Shown here: in pieces, positions 15,974-25,276 of the stretch
Position numbering within the stretch: position 1 is the stretch's first letter
Layout: every line of letters starts with the position of its first letter
Source: F23-D06 sp045132055
GTDB lineage: Bacteria > Bacteroidota > Bacteroidia > Bacteroidales > WCHB1-69
Length of the DNA: 64,000 nucleotides
Direction: 5' to 3'
NCBI GenBank assembly: GCA_045132055.1
Contig: JBGURP010000014.1
Span: 124,001 to 188,000 of the forward strand
The notes under the pieces: generated by a model
Seen by the model: the letters and a program-made list of their open reading frames with translations, nothing else
What the model was told of the DNA's origin: nothing
Databases searched by the model: none
Position numbers and translations under genes: made by a program

Positions 15974-16960
15974 ATGAAAAAGAATTTCATTATTGCCATT
16001 TCCATCTGCGTGGCTTTATTGTTGAGCGGATGTGTCACCAAGCAAAAATACAACGAGTTACAAAGCCAGTACAAAAAATGCCAGGATGAGCTGACGTATG
16101 TCAACTCGGAGAATGTGGATTTCTCCAATGCCAAGAAACAGCTCACGGCACAAGTGGAATCCCTTACGAAAGAGAGCGAGCAGTTGAAAAAGGACACGCT
16201 CTCTCTTTCGAGAAGACTCCGTCAGTCGGAGCGTGACCTGGCCAAGGCCACCAAGGACTATGACGATATGTTGAAGGATTTCACCAGACTGAATGCGCAC
16301 AATCAGAATCAGATGAACGATCTGATGAGCAATATTGACAAGTACAAGGACGAGCTGGATGCCAAAGAAAAACTGCTGAATGCGCAGCAGGATTCGCTCA
16401 ACCTGGCCAAGGCCGACCTTGCCGTCAAGGAAGCCCGCATCCAGGAGATGCAGGACATCCTCAACCAAAAGGATGCTGAGGTGAAAGCCTTGAAAGACAA
16501 AGTGAGTGCCGCGCTCAAGGGCTTTGAGGGTAGCGGACTCAATGTGTATGAGAAAGATGGCAAAGTGTATGTCTCCATGGAAGACAAACTGCTCTTTGCT
16601 TCCGGCAGCTGGAATATCAACGCCGAGGGTTTGAATGCAATCAAGAACTTGGCCTCCGTGCTGGAGAACGAAAAAGAAATATTCGTGCTCATTGAAGGCC
16701 ATACCGACAATGTTCCGTTCCGTGGCAATGGCCAAGTCAAGGACAACTGGGACTTGAGTGTGATGCGTGCCACCTCCGTGGTGAAGGCGCTCTTGCAGAA
16801 CGGCAACATTGAGCCGGTGCGTCTTTCCGCCTCCGGTCGTAGCGAGTATCTGCCCATCGACAGCGACAACACTTCCGAGGCTCGCGCCAAGAACCGCCGC
16901 ACCGAAATTATCCTCACGCCCAATTTGGACCAGCTGTTCCAACTCATCCAGAACAACTAA
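15974..16960 (+). CDS. OmpA-family peptidoglycan-binding lipoprotein
   Basis: 328 residues. An N-terminal lipoprotein signal (LLLSGC, Cys near residue 18) is followed by a long coiled coil (about 25-190) rich in Lys, Glu, Gln and Leu heptads, and a C-terminal OmpA domain (about 200-320) with FVLIEGHTDNVPFRGNG and NRRTEIILTP, the residues that bind diaminopimelate in peptidoglycan. It likely links the outer membrane to the cell wall through a long stalk. The next gene, mutY, begins 6 bases after the stop, suggesting co-transcription. Confidence 0.85.
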   Translation: MKKNFIIAISICVALLLSGCVTKQKYNELQSQYKKCQDELTYVNSENVDFSNAKKQLTAQVESLTKESEQLKKDTLSLSRRLRQSERDLAKATKDYDDMLKDFTRLNAHNQNQMNDLMSNIDKYKDELDAKEKLLNAQQDSLNLAKADLAVKEARIQEMQDILNQKDAEVKALKDKVSAALKGFEGSGLNVYEKDGKVYVSMEDKLLFASGSWNINAEGLNAIKNLASVLENEKEIFVLIEGHTDNVPFRGNGQVKDNWDLSVMRATSVVKALLQNGNIEPVRLSASGRSEYLPIDSDNTSEARAKNRRTEIILTPNLDQLFQLIQNN

Positions 16961-16966
16961 GGCAGT

Positions 16967-17974
16967 ATGTTTGCCGACACCCTGCTGGCCTGGTATGAGG
17001 AGAACCGCCGCTCGTTGCCCTGGCGTGGCGAGACGGACCCCTACAAAATCTGGGTATCTGAAATTATCCTGCAGCAAACCCGCGTACAACAGGGCTGGGA
17101 TTACTATCTTCGCTTCATAGAGACTTTCCCGGATGTGGAGACGCTGGCGCGTGCGCCGGAGGAGCAGGTGTTGCGTCTGTGGCAAGGCCTGGGCTACTAC
17201 TCACGCGCGCGCAACATGCACGCCGCCGCGCAGCAGGTCATGGGTTTGCTCCAAGGCCAGTTTCCCTGCCAATATGAAGAAATCCGCCGGCTCAAAGGTA
17301 TCGGCGACTACACGGCGGCGGCCATCGCCTCCATCGCTTTTGGATTGCCTTACCCCGCTGTGGATGGCAACGTACTGCGCATCTGCAGTCGCATTTTCGG
17401 TGTCTGCGAGGATATCACCCTGCCTGCCACCCGCAGGCAGATTACTGATATTTGCCAACAGCATATTCCGCACGACAGGCCTGGAGACTTCAACCAGGCT
17501 TGCATGGAGTTCGGGGCCGTTTGGTGCACACCCAAGAATCCGAAGTGCGAGGAATGCCCATTTCGGAGCCAATGTTATGCGTTGAAACACAACATGGTGG
17601 AGATGCTGCCCGTCAAGAGCAACAAAATAACCAAACGCGAACGCTATTTTCACTACGAGTTCTACATATATAATAATAGTACCATTATAGAAAAAAGAAC
17701 CGGCAACGACATCTGGCGCAATTTGTATCAATTCCCCATGCAGGAATTATCTTCTGAAACCGTCAAGCTTTCAGCTCATGACAACGCTGCACAACTGCGC
17801 GAAATCCTCACCCACCAGATTATCCATGCCACGTTCCGAATCCGGCATTTGAAAAAAGAGCCCCAATTGGCGGACAATCAGCTGCTGGTGCCGCTGGACA
17901 GGCTTCACGAATATCCCATGCCCAAAATTATGGTCGAGTTCTTGCGACCTATCATACAAAACCAAGACCGATAG
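16967..17974 (+). CDS. mutY: A/G-specific adenine DNA glycosylase MutY
   Basis: 335 residues. Removes adenine paired with 8-oxoguanine. The catalytic Glu is E32 in SEIILQQTRV; the helix-hairpin-helix is LKGIGDYTAAAIASIAFG; the catalytic Asp is in YPAVDGNVLR. The iron-sulphur cluster motif is complete: C187-x6-C194-x2-C197-x5-C203. A C-terminal NUDIX-like domain (about 225-335) recognises 8-oxoG. It sits between the OmpA gene and tadA (3-base gap), probably one transcript. Confidence 0.95.
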   Translation: MFADTLLAWYEENRRSLPWRGETDPYKIWVSEIILQQTRVQQGWDYYLRFIETFPDVETLARAPEEQVLRLWQGLGYYSRARNMHAAAQQVMGLLQGQFPCQYEEIRRLKGIGDYTAAAIASIAFGLPYPAVDGNVLRICSRIFGVCEDITLPATRRQITDICQQHIPHDRPGDFNQACMEFGAVWCTPKNPKCEECPFRSQCYALKHNMVEMLPVKSNKITKRERYFHYEFYIYNNSTIIEKRTGNDIWRNLYQFPMQELSSETVKLSAHDNAAQLREILTHQIIHATFRIRHLKKEPQLADNQLLVPLDRLHEYPMPKIMVEFLRPIIQNQDR

Positions 17975-17977
17975 CAA

Positions 17978-18412
17978 ATGGCTTCTGACGAATATTACAT
18001 GAAACTTGCGCTCAATGAGGCGATGGATGCCTACGAGGCCGATGAGGTGCCCGTGGGTGCGGTGGTTGTGCTCAACGACCGTGTCATCGCGCGGGGACAT
18101 AACCTTACCGAGACTTTGAAAGATGTGACTGCCCATGCCGAGATGATGGCGATTACGGCGGCCGCCAACGGGCTGGGAGCAAAGTATCTGAAAGATTGTA
18201 CGCTGTATGTTACCCTGGAGCCGTGCGTCATGTGCATCGGGGCCATCATGCACAGCCAAATCAGCCGCTTGGTCTATGGAGCCGATGATCCGAAGAAGGG
18301 TTACACGCTTTTGGACCGCGACTTTTTACCTAAAAATTTGAAAGTGGAACGCGGCGTGATGGCGGATGAATGTTCGCGACTTTTGAAAGAATTTTTCAAA
18401 GAAAAAAGATAA
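17978..18412 (+). CDS. tadA: tRNA-specific adenosine deaminase TadA
   Basis: 144 residues. Converts A34 of tRNA-Arg(ACG) to inosine. The zinc-deaminase motifs are H53-A-E55 and P-C83-V-M-C86; the dimer and tRNA-recognition region MHSQISRLVYGADDPKKG is typical of TadA rather than of guanine or cytosine deaminases. It follows mutY and ends at a terminator, beyond which a tRNA-Arg(ACG) gene lies on the opposite strand. Confidence 0.93.
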   Translation: MASDEYYMKLALNEAMDAYEADEVPVGAVVVLNDRVIARGHNLTETLKDVTAHAEMMAITAAANGLGAKYLKDCTLYVTLEPCVMCIGAIMHSQISRLVYGADDPKKGYTLLDRDFLPKNLKVERGVMADECSRLLKEFFKEKR

Positions 18413-18420
18413 AAACAGAA

Positions 18421-18448
18421 AAGCCAGTCATTTCGACTGGCTTTTTTT
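18421..18448 (+). terminator. tadA terminator
   Basis: AAGCCAGTC-ATTTC-GACTGGCTT (18421-18443) followed by T residues. The convergent tRNA gene ends at once after it, so it may also serve the minus strand. Confidence 0.85.
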
Positions 18449-18449
18449 C

Positions 18450-18526
18450 TGGTGACCCCTGCAGGATTCAAACCTGCAACCTTTTGATCCGTAGTCAAAT
18501 ACTCTATTCAGTTGAGCTAAGGGGCC
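18450..18526 (-). tRNA. tRNA-Arg (anticodon ACG), CCA encoded
   Basis: The full cloverleaf is read on minus: acceptor GGCCCCT with AGGGGTC, D stem GCTC/GAGT, anticodon stem TTTGA/TCAAA with loop CTACGGA (anticodon ACG), T stem GCAGG/CCTGC with loop TTTGAAT, discriminator A and a genomic CCA (18450-18452). It decodes CGU, and CGC/CGA after A34 is deaminated to inosine. Confidence 0.95.
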
Positions 18527-18545
18527 ATTGTCTTTTTTGACGGTG

Positions 18546-18553
18546 CAAAAGTA
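18546..18553 (-). promoter_or_regulatory. tRNA-Arg promoter -7 box
   Basis: CAAAAGTA on plus is TACTTTTG on minus, 20 bases before the tRNA 5' end. Confidence 0.6.
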
Positions 18554-18628
18554 TATTTTTTTTTAATATATGCAACCAAAAAAAATTAAAAAAAATCAAT
18601 GGATATACGAGGGGTATAGAAAAAAGTG

Positions 18629-18636
18629 TATTTTTG
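18629..18636 (+). promoter_or_regulatory. tRNA-Gln promoter -7 box
   Basis: TATTTTTG, 23 bases before the tRNA-Gln 5' end; it faces away from the tRNA-Arg promoter. Confidence 0.6.
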
Positions 18637-18658
18637 CAGCCTCAAATGACTAAGGCAT

Positions 18659-18729
18659 TGAGCTATGGTGTAACGGTAGCACTACAGATTTTGGTTCTGC
18701 CTGTGGAGGTTCGAATCCTCCTAGCTCAA
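18659..18729 (+). tRNA. tRNA-Gln (anticodon TTG)
   Basis: Acceptor TGAGCTA with TAGCTCA, D arm GTGT/GCAC, anticodon stem ACAGA/TCTGC with loop TTTTGGT (anticodon TTG), T stem GGAGG/CCTCC with loop TTCGAAT, discriminator A; 71 bases. CCA is not encoded (CAA follows), unlike the neighbouring tRNA-Arg. The outermost anticodon-stem pair (27-43) is an A-C mismatch. Confidence 0.95.
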
Positions 18730-18736
18730 CAAGAAC

Positions 18737-18766
18737 AACTCTCACCCGCCTGGTGGGAGTTTTTTT
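18737..18766 (+). terminator. tRNA-Gln terminator
   Basis: ACTC-x-CACC paired with GGTG-x-GAGT across 18738-18760, followed by seven T. It isolates the tRNA from nusA, which begins at 18835. Confidence 0.75.
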
Positions 18767-18834
18767 GTAACTCTTTAGCATATTGACGTATAAAGATTAT
18801 TAATAGAAAAAAATAAAAAGAAAAAAACAAGACA

Positions 18835-20091
18835 ATGGAAGAACATGTAAATCTTATTGACACCTTTGCGGAATTCAAAGAATCCAAAAGCATTGACCGT
18901 GAGACCTTGATGCACATTCTGGACGATGTGTTCCGTGCAGCCTTATTGAAGAAATACGGCCCGGATGCCCAGTTTGACATTATCGTCAACGTGGACCGCG
19001 GAGATCTGGAAATCCAGCACACCCGCGAGATTGTGGAAGACGGCGCTGTGGAGGACGAAGGTAACCAAATCGCTTTGTCTGAGGCTATCAAGATTGAGCC
19101 TGACTTTGAGATTGGCGAAGAGGTGGTGGAGAACATCCATTTGACGGATTTCGCAAGACGTGAGATTCTGGCCATTCGTCAGAACCTCAGTTCCAAGATT
19201 ATGGAATACGAAAAGGATGTCATCTATAAGAAATATGAACACCGCATCGGCGAGCTCATCACCGGTGAAGTGAACCAGGTGTGGCGTAAGGAGATATTGG
19301 TGCTGGACGAGGACCACGTGGAGCTGGTATTGCCGAAGTCGGAGCAGATTCCTGCCGACAAATACAAGAAGGGCGACTCCCTGACAGCCGTGGTGTTGCG
19401 CGTGGAAGTGCAGTCTTCCACGCCGCGCATCATCATCTCCCGTACATCACCTGTCTTCTTGGAGCGTTTGATGGAAACGGAGATTCCGGAGATTTACGAC
19501 GGACTCATCACTATCCGCAACGTGGTGCGTGCCCCGGGCGAGAGAGCCAAAGTGTTGGTGGAATCCGGTGACGATCGCATCGATCCCGTCGGCGCATGCG
19601 TCGGCATGAAGGGTAGCCGTATCCACAGCATCGTACGCGAGCTTCGTAACGAGAACATCGACATTATCAATTACACTTCCAACAAAGAACTTTTGATCAA
19701 GCGTGCGCTCAGCCCCGCAGAGATCTCTTCCATTGTGCTCGATGATGAGAACAAGATGGCCAATGTCTATATGAAAGCTGACCAGGTGTCCTACGCTATC
19801 GGTAAAGGCGGCTATAACATCAAGCTGGCATCCAAGATTTCCGGCTATGAAATCGACGTGTTCCGCGATGACGTGGATCAGGAGGAGGATGTGCCATTGA
19901 CAGAGTTCGCCGATGAGTTCGACCAGTGGGTCATCGACGCCTTCATCAACATCGGCTGCGACACTGCCAAGAGCGTGCTCGCGCTGGATCGCGATGAACT
20001 TATCAAGCGTACCGACCTGGAAGAAGAGACTGTGGACGCCATGATTGCTGCCGTCAAGGAAGAGCTGGAAGACTACGAGGGGGATAAATAA
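18835..20091 (+). CDS. nusA: Transcription termination/antitermination factor NusA
   Basis: 418 residues. An N-terminal RNA-polymerase-binding domain (1-125), an S1 domain (about 130-200, ELITGEVNQVWRKEILVL), and two KH domains (VGACVGMKGSRIHSIVREL near 258; VSYAIGKGGYNIKLASK near 320) bind RNA. A short helix-hairpin-helix end (after 365, NIGCDTAKSVLALDRDELI) replaces the longer repeats of the E. coli protein. infB follows after 39 bases as usual, but the gene normally in front, rimP, is missing: the tRNA-Gln is there instead. Confidence 0.95.
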   Translation: MEEHVNLIDTFAEFKESKSIDRETLMHILDDVFRAALLKKYGPDAQFDIIVNVDRGDLEIQHTREIVEDGAVEDEGNQIALSEAIKIEPDFEIGEEVVENIHLTDFARREILAIRQNLSSKIMEYEKDVIYKKYEHRIGELITGEVNQVWRKEILVLDEDHVELVLPKSEQIPADKYKKGDSLTAVVLRVEVQSSTPRIIISRTSPVFLERLMETEIPEIYDGLITIRNVVRAPGERAKVLVESGDDRIDPVGACVGMKGSRIHSIVRELRNENIDIINYTSNKELLIKRALSPAEISSIVLDDENKMANVYMKADQVSYAIGKGGYNIKLASKISGYEIDVFRDDVDQEEDVPLTEFADEFDQWVIDAFINIGCDTAKSVLALDRDELIKRTDLEEETVDAMIAAVKEELEDYEGDK

Positions 20092-20130
20092 TTCATCGAA
20101 AATATCAATCGAAAGTACTAAAATAACAGT

Positions 20131-22968
20131 ATGCCAGAGGAAAAAAGAAAAATTCCACGTTTAGGAAAGGCTGCCGGAGAGTTTAACGTTTCCATCAGCA
20201 CCATCACTACATTACTCAAGAAGAAGAATCTGGAGATCGAGGAAAATCCGAATGCCAAGCTTTCGGAAGAGATGTACGATATCCTCTTGCGCGAGTTTGC
20301 TGGTGAGAAACTGGTTAAGGCTGAAGCCGATAAAATCGATATCGGCACGTTTAATTCCAAGGTCAAGGCTGAAAGCAAGCCCAAAGAGACCAAGGCAGAG
20401 GAAGTAGAGGATGTGGTGGAGGATAGTTCCCTCATCATCAAGAAGAATATCATAGCCACACCCGAGCATATCGAGACCGAGGTCCCGACGCCTAAGGTTT
20501 TGGGTAAGATTAACTTGGAAGAGGTTTCAACCAAGAAGAAGAGCAAGGAGAAACCCGTGGAGGAAGCTCCTGTGGAGGAACAGGAACCCGTCAGCGAGGA
20601 GAAACCGGTAGCAGAGCCTAAGAAAAAGGCCGAAACCAAGAAGGTGCCGGAGCATATTCCTACGGTAGTAACCAAGCTGGAGCAGCCCAAAGTCATCGAC
20701 AAGGCCGACTTGGATGTGCTTCTGAACAAGAAGAAGAAAAAAGCGCCTGCCGTGGAGGAGACTCCCGTGGTGGAAGAAGAAGCCCCGGTAGTGGAAGAGC
20801 CTGTGGTGACGCCCAAGGAACCCGAGCGTAAAGTGGAATTCATCGAGACTCGCGTGGAGAAGATTCAGGGCCCGAAGATCATGGGTAAGATAGAATTGCC
20901 CGTGGAGAAGGAGAAAACGAAAGACTCCAAGAAGCAGGATAACGCCAACAGTGAGGATAAAAAGAAGAAGAAAAGAAAGAGAATCCTCAAGCAGACGGGT
21001 GTGAAAGCCAGTTTCAAGGATGAAAAGCACGGCAAGGCTGAGCCCGAGAAGGCAGAAATCTCTCCTGAGGACATCCAGCGCCGTATCAAGGAGACCAAGC
21101 AGAGATTGGAGCCCGCTGGCAAGACCAAAGCTTCCAAGCGTAGAAAAGAGAAACGTCAGTTGATCCATGAGCGTATGGAGGAACAGGAGCTTCAGGAACT
21201 CGAGAATCAGAAGATTCTGAAGGTTACGGAATTCCTGACCGCCAACGAGCTGGCCACTTTGATGAACAAGCCAGTCAACGAGATTATCTCCACCTGCTTG
21301 AGTATCGGATTGTTCGTGTCCATCAACCAACGATTGGATGCGGAGACGATTACGTTGTTGGCAGAGGAGTTCGGCTTCCAGGTTGAGTTTATCGGTGCTG
21401 ATGCAGAAGAGGCAAGCGGCGAGAATGCTGAGGACAATCCCGAAGATTTGGTACCTCGTCATCCCATCATCACGGTTATGGGTCACGTCGATCACGGTAA
21501 AACCTCCTTGTTGGACTACATCCGCAAGACTAACGTCATTGCGGGTGAGGCCGGTGGTATCACGCAGCACATCGGTGCATACTTGGTGCAGCTTTCCGAC
21601 GGCCGCAAGATTACGTTCTTGGATACGCCGGGTCACGAGGCCTTCACGGCCATGCGTGCCCGTGGTGCGAAGATCACCGACTTGTGTATCATCGTCATCG
21701 CTGCCGACGACGCCGTGATGCCGCAGACCATCGAGGCTATCAACCACGCGCAAGCCGCTGGTGTGCCCATGGTGTTCGCCATCACGAAAATTGACAAACC
21801 TAACGCCAATCCTGACAAAATCAAGGAAGAATTGGCCAACATGAACATCCTGGTCGAAGACTGGGGTGGCAAATACCAATGCCAGGCTATCGATGCCAAG
21901 CACGGTGACAATGTGAACGAACTGTTGGAGAAGGTGTTGCTGGAGGCTGAGATGCTGAACCTGAAGGCCAATCCGAACCGCAATGGTGTCGGTGCGGTCA
22001 TTGAGTCCTCTTTGGACAAAGGTCGTGGCTACGTGGCCAAGGTCTTGGTCCAGAACGGCACGCTTTCAGTCGGCGACCCGATTTTGGCAGGCAGTTGCTT
22101 CGGCAAGGTCAAGGCCATGTTCAACGAGCGTAACCAGCCCGTCAAGTCCGCAGGCCCGGCCACGCCGGTGCTGTTGCTGGGTTTGAACGGCGCGCCGCAG
22201 GCTGGCGATGCCTTCAAGGTTTGCGATACGGAGCAGGAAGCTCGCGCCGCAGCCACCAAGCGCGCACGCCTCGCCCGCGAAATGGGCCTGCGCACGCAGA
22301 AGCACATCACCCTCGAGGAAATCGGCCGCCGTATCGCCATCGGCGACTTCAAGGAGCTCAACATCATCGTCAAGGGCGACGTGGACGGCTCTGTGGAGGC
22401 ATTGGCCGATTCTTTACTCAAGCTCTCCACCGAGCAGGTGCAGGTCAACGTCATCCACAAGTCCGTGGGTGCGGTTACGGAGACCGACGTCATGCTGGCA
22501 ACTGCCTCCAACGCGCTCATCGTGGCCTTCCAGGTAAGACCGACCGCCGGAGCACGCAAGATGGCCGAAGCCGAGCAGATCGACATCCGCACCTATTCCA
22601 TCATCTATACCGCCATTAACGAAATCAAGGAAGCTATCGCCGGTATGCATACGCCTGAAATCCGCGAAAAGGTGGTCTGCAACATCGAGATTCGCGAAGT
22701 CTTCCATATCTCCAAAGTCGGTAATGTGGCCGGATGTATGGTGTTGGACGGCAAACTGCAACGCTCCACGCGCATCCGCCTCATCCGCGACGGTATCGTC
22801 ATCTACACTGGCAAACTCGGCTCCTTGCGCCGTTTCAAAGACGATGTCAAGGAAGTATCTGCCGGCCAGGATTGCGGTTTGAACATTGACGGCTGCAACG
22901 ACATCAAGGTCGGTGACATCATCGAAGGCTATGAGGAATATGAGGTCGCCTTTAACGCTAACAAATAA
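20131..22968 (+). CDS. infB: Translation initiation factor IF-2
   Basis: 945 residues. An N-terminal IF2_N-type helix bundle (first about 60 residues, RLGKAAGEFNVSISTITTLL), then a long Lys/Glu/Pro-rich linker with repeated VEE-A-PVVEE blocks (about 70-330), a second IF2_N segment (FLTANELATLMNKPVNEI), and the GTPase domain with G1 GHVDHGKT near 451, G3 DTPGHEAF and G4 TKID. Domains II, III and the initiator-tRNA-binding C domain follow. The gene lies between nusA and pdxA in one transcript. Confidence 0.97.
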   Translation: MPEEKRKIPRLGKAAGEFNVSISTITTLLKKKNLEIEENPNAKLSEEMYDILLREFAGEKLVKAEADKIDIGTFNSKVKAESKPKETKAEEVEDVVEDSSLIIKKNIIATPEHIETEVPTPKVLGKINLEEVSTKKKSKEKPVEEAPVEEQEPVSEEKPVAEPKKKAETKKVPEHIPTVVTKLEQPKVIDKADLDVLLNKKKKKAPAVEETPVVEEEAPVVEEPVVTPKEPERKVEFIETRVEKIQGPKIMGKIELPVEKEKTKDSKKQDNANSEDKKKKKRKRILKQTGVKASFKDEKHGKAEPEKAEISPEDIQRRIKETKQRLEPAGKTKASKRRKEKRQLIHERMEEQELQELENQKILKVTEFLTANELATLMNKPVNEIISTCLSIGLFVSINQRLDAETITLLAEEFGFQVEFIGADAEEASGENAEDNPEDLVPRHPIITVMGHVDHGKTSLLDYIRKTNVIAGEAGGITQHIGAYLVQLSDGRKITFLDTPGHEAFTAMRARGAKITDLCIIVIAADDAVMPQTIEAINHAQAAGVPMVFAITKIDKPNANPDKIKEELANMNILVEDWGGKYQCQAIDAKHGDNVNELLEKVLLEAEMLNLKANPNRNGVGAVIESSLDKGRGYVAKVLVQNGTLSVGDPILAGSCFGKVKAMFNERNQPVKSAGPATPVLLLGLNGAPQAGDAFKVCDTEQEARAAATKRARLAREMGLRTQKHITLEEIGRRIAIGDFKELNIIVKGDVDGSVEALADSLLKLSTEQVQVNVIHKSVGAVTETDVMLATASNALIVAFQVRPTAGARKMAEAEQIDIRTYSIIYTAINEIKEAIAGMHTPEIREKVVCNIEIREVFHISKVGNVAGCMVLDGKLQRSTRIRLIRDGIVIYTGKLGSLRRFKDDVKEVSAGQDCGLNIDGCNDIKVGDIIEGYEEYEVAFNANK

Positions 22969-22982
22969 TACTGAAAATCAAC

Positions 22983-23987
22983 ATGGCAGATAATCAACTG
23001 TATAAAATAGGCATAACCCATGGCGATTTGAATGGTGTTGGCTACGAAGTCATCATCAAAGCATTGGCCGATTATGCGATTATGGACATCTGTACGCCCG
23101 TGGTGTATGGCTTGGCTAAGGCAGCATCTTATCATAGGAAATACATGGAGATGCCCGATTTTTCGTTCCAGTTTATCAAGAATATTGAACAAACGTCGCA
23201 GAAGCGTCCCAATCTCCTCAATATCTACGACGAGGAGGTGAAAATAGAGTTGGGAACTTCTTCCAAAGTGGCTGGACAGTTGGCCGAGCGTGCCCTGGTT
23301 ATGGCTGGCAAGGATTTGAAAAACAATCTGATAGATGCTGTTGTGACAGCACCTGTCAACAAGAATAACATCCAGTCAGATAAGTTCAAATTTCATGGCC
23401 AGACGGAGTTTTTCGAGTACTATTTTGGCGGTGACAAGAAAGCCATGATGATGATGGTGGCCGAAAACTTGCGCGTGGGTTTTGTGACCAATCACGAGCC
23501 CATCAGCAATGTGGCGTCTGTCATCACTCAGGATCGTATTCTTAACAAGCTGGAAATACTGAATCACTCGCTGCGTCAGGATTTCGCCATCGACAATCCG
23601 AAGATCGCGGTGTTGGCATTGAATCCTCATGCTGGCGATGACGGTTTGTTAGGTACAGAGGAGAAAGAGATTATCCATCCGGCCATTGAAATGGCGTTCC
23701 AGAACAAAATCAATGCGTTTGGACCGTTCCCTGCCGATGGCTTCTTTGCCAGCAGCCAATATTGCCAGTTTGACGCGGTGCTGGCCATGTACCACGACCA
23801 GGGCATGATTCCGTTCAAAATTCTGGGCACCGAAGGCGTGAACTTCACTGCCGGTTTGCCCATCGTTCGCACCTCTCCCGCCCACGGCACCGCATACGAC
23901 ATCGCCGGCAAGAACATTGCCAACGGCCAGTCTATGCGCAACGCCATCTATCTCGCTTTGGATATTCTCAAGAACAGAAACAGATAA
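22983..23987 (+). CDS. pdxA: 4-hydroxythreonine-4-phosphate dehydrogenase PdxA
   Basis: 334 residues. Catalyses the oxidation step of the DXP-dependent pyridoxal phosphate pathway, feeding PdxJ. Family motifs: GITHGDLNGVGYEV at the start, VTAPVNK, FHGQTEFFE, the metal-binding MYHDQGMIPFK and the end GLPIVRTSPAHGTAYDIAGK. The start is 14 bases after infB. No other pyridoxal-phosphate genes are in the window. Confidence 0.93.
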   Translation: MADNQLYKIGITHGDLNGVGYEVIIKALADYAIMDICTPVVYGLAKAASYHRKYMEMPDFSFQFIKNIEQTSQKRPNLLNIYDEEVKIELGTSSKVAGQLAERALVMAGKDLKNNLIDAVVTAPVNKNNIQSDKFKFHGQTEFFEYYFGGDKKAMMMMVAENLRVGFVTNHEPISNVASVITQDRILNKLEILNHSLRQDFAIDNPKIAVLALNPHAGDDGLLGTEEKEIIHPAIEMAFQNKINAFGPFPADGFFASSQYCQFDAVLAMYHDQGMIPFKILGTEGVNFTAGLPIVRTSPAHGTAYDIAGKNIANGQSMRNAIYLALDILKNRNR

Positions 23988-24009
23988 CGGCAACTGAACC
24001 CCTCAAAGC

Positions 24010-25170
24010 GTGGACGCTGTCAAAATTCTGCATCTCTGCCTGACTACTTTAGAGTTTCTGGCTGGTTCGGCATACGTGCTGTATCGGCTTTGTCAGGTAA
24101 CATCCAAACAATGGCTTCGGAATCTCATCTGTGGCATCATAGGGTTCATGTCCGCGTTTTTCATCTTCGTGATGATCCTGCGTACCCATAACATGGGGGC
24201 TTGGTATCTTCCCTTGCAGGCCATTGAATACACTTGGGTGGTGTATGTGTTTTATCTTTTCGTTTTCATCGTGGCTTTCGACGGTTTTCGTCTATTGCTG
24301 TATTTTCTTACAAAAAAGAAGCTGCAGATGATAGCATGGATGCCCAAAGTTCGCCGCATCTATTATGCTCTTTGTCTGATATTTATACCTGTTCTCATCG
24401 CTTACGGGTTCGTTCATTTCCAGCATCCTGTTGTCAATACTGTGACCTTTGAAGTGGAAAAACCAGTGCCCGACTGGAAGATTGTGGCGGTCAGCGATAT
24501 GCACTTGGGCACCATGTCAGCCAAGACTTTGCAACGCAATGTTGAAACTATCAACAACCTGAATCCGGATGTCATTTTGATGTTAGGAGACCAGTTTGTA
24601 GTGGATTTGCGTGATTTGGAGAAAATGGGATATTTGGCTGGGCTGAAAAAGTTGCAAGCTAAAAAGGGCGTTTTTCTCATTAATGGCAATCACGAATATT
24701 TCCATGGCTACCCGCACAACAAGAGTCAAGAGTTTAGAAAGTTGTTTCAGGATTTAAATTCTGAAATATTAGAAGATTCGGTTGTTTGTGTTGAAAATCA
24801 GATGGTTATCGTTGGCCGCGACGATACCACCAACAGAAAACGGGCTTCGTTGGAGACTTTAATGGCGGACATACCGTCTGGCATCCCGGTTATAGTATTG
24901 GACCACAATCCCAACGGTATGTTCGCCGCGGAGCGATGTGGTGCCGACATTCAGTTGTCGGGACATACACACAATGGGCAAGTGTTTCCGTTGAATCTCT
25001 GGGGGCGTTTAACCAATAGCATCAAAGGCGTGTTGTACTACGGTTATGCAAAACGAGGGCACACGCAGTATTATGTATCAAGCGGCATGGGTTCTTCCGG
25101 TGCCCCGATCCGTATCGGCACCGATGCGGAGATCGTGGTGGTGGAATTGAAATCCACTGTCCAGCGATAA
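24010..25170 (+). CDS. Membrane-anchored metallophosphoesterase (YkuE-like)
   Basis: About 386 residues with a GTG start at 24010; no better ATG is seen upstream of the first membrane segment. Four hydrophobic segments occupy about residues 1-140, then a calcineurin-type phosphoesterase domain: DMHLG near 163, LGDQFVVD, GNHEYF near 222 and GHTHNGQVFPL near 318. The second metal-binding motif reads GDQ, slightly unlike the usual GDxxD. Such proteins may act on lipid phosphates such as UDP-diacylglucosamine, but the substrate is not shown. It starts 22 bases after pdxA. Confidence 0.75.
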   Translation: MDAVKILHLCLTTLEFLAGSAYVLYRLCQVTSKQWLRNLICGIIGFMSAFFIFVMILRTHNMGAWYLPLQAIEYTWVVYVFYLFVFIVAFDGFRLLLYFLTKKKLQMIAWMPKVRRIYYALCLIFIPVLIAYGFVHFQHPVVNTVTFEVEKPVPDWKIVAVSDMHLGTMSAKTLQRNVETINNLNPDVILMLGDQFVVDLRDLEKMGYLAGLKKLQAKKGVFLINGNHEYFHGYPHNKSQEFRKLFQDLNSEILEDSVVCVENQMVIVGRDDTTNRKRASLETLMADIPSGIPVIVLDHNPNGMFAAERCGADIQLSGHTHNGQVFPLNLWGRLTNSIKGVLYYGYAKRGHTQYYVSSGMGSSGAPIRIGTDAEIVVVELKSTVQR

Positions 25171-25225
25171 TCTTCATCACGGCACATCTTATTCCAAATT
25201 TTTTTATTCTACAAAGAATACCCAC

Positions 25226-25258
25226 CTTTGCCCACGTAACAAAAATTTTGTACCTTTG
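25226..25258 (+). promoter_or_regulatory. Promoter for the lipoprotein-buk-nadK transcript
   Basis: CTTTG at 25226-25230 and TACCTTTG at 25251-25258, followed by CAACC; the ATG is at 25277. Confidence 0.6.
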
Positions 25259-25276
25259 CAACCTAATTCTATTCCA

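Noticed and set aside
20527..21903. Minus-strand reading frame of 458 residues opposite infB
   Set aside because: It mirrors the Lys/Glu-rich linker of IF-2 as Leu/Phe-rich sequence; no motif or promoter.
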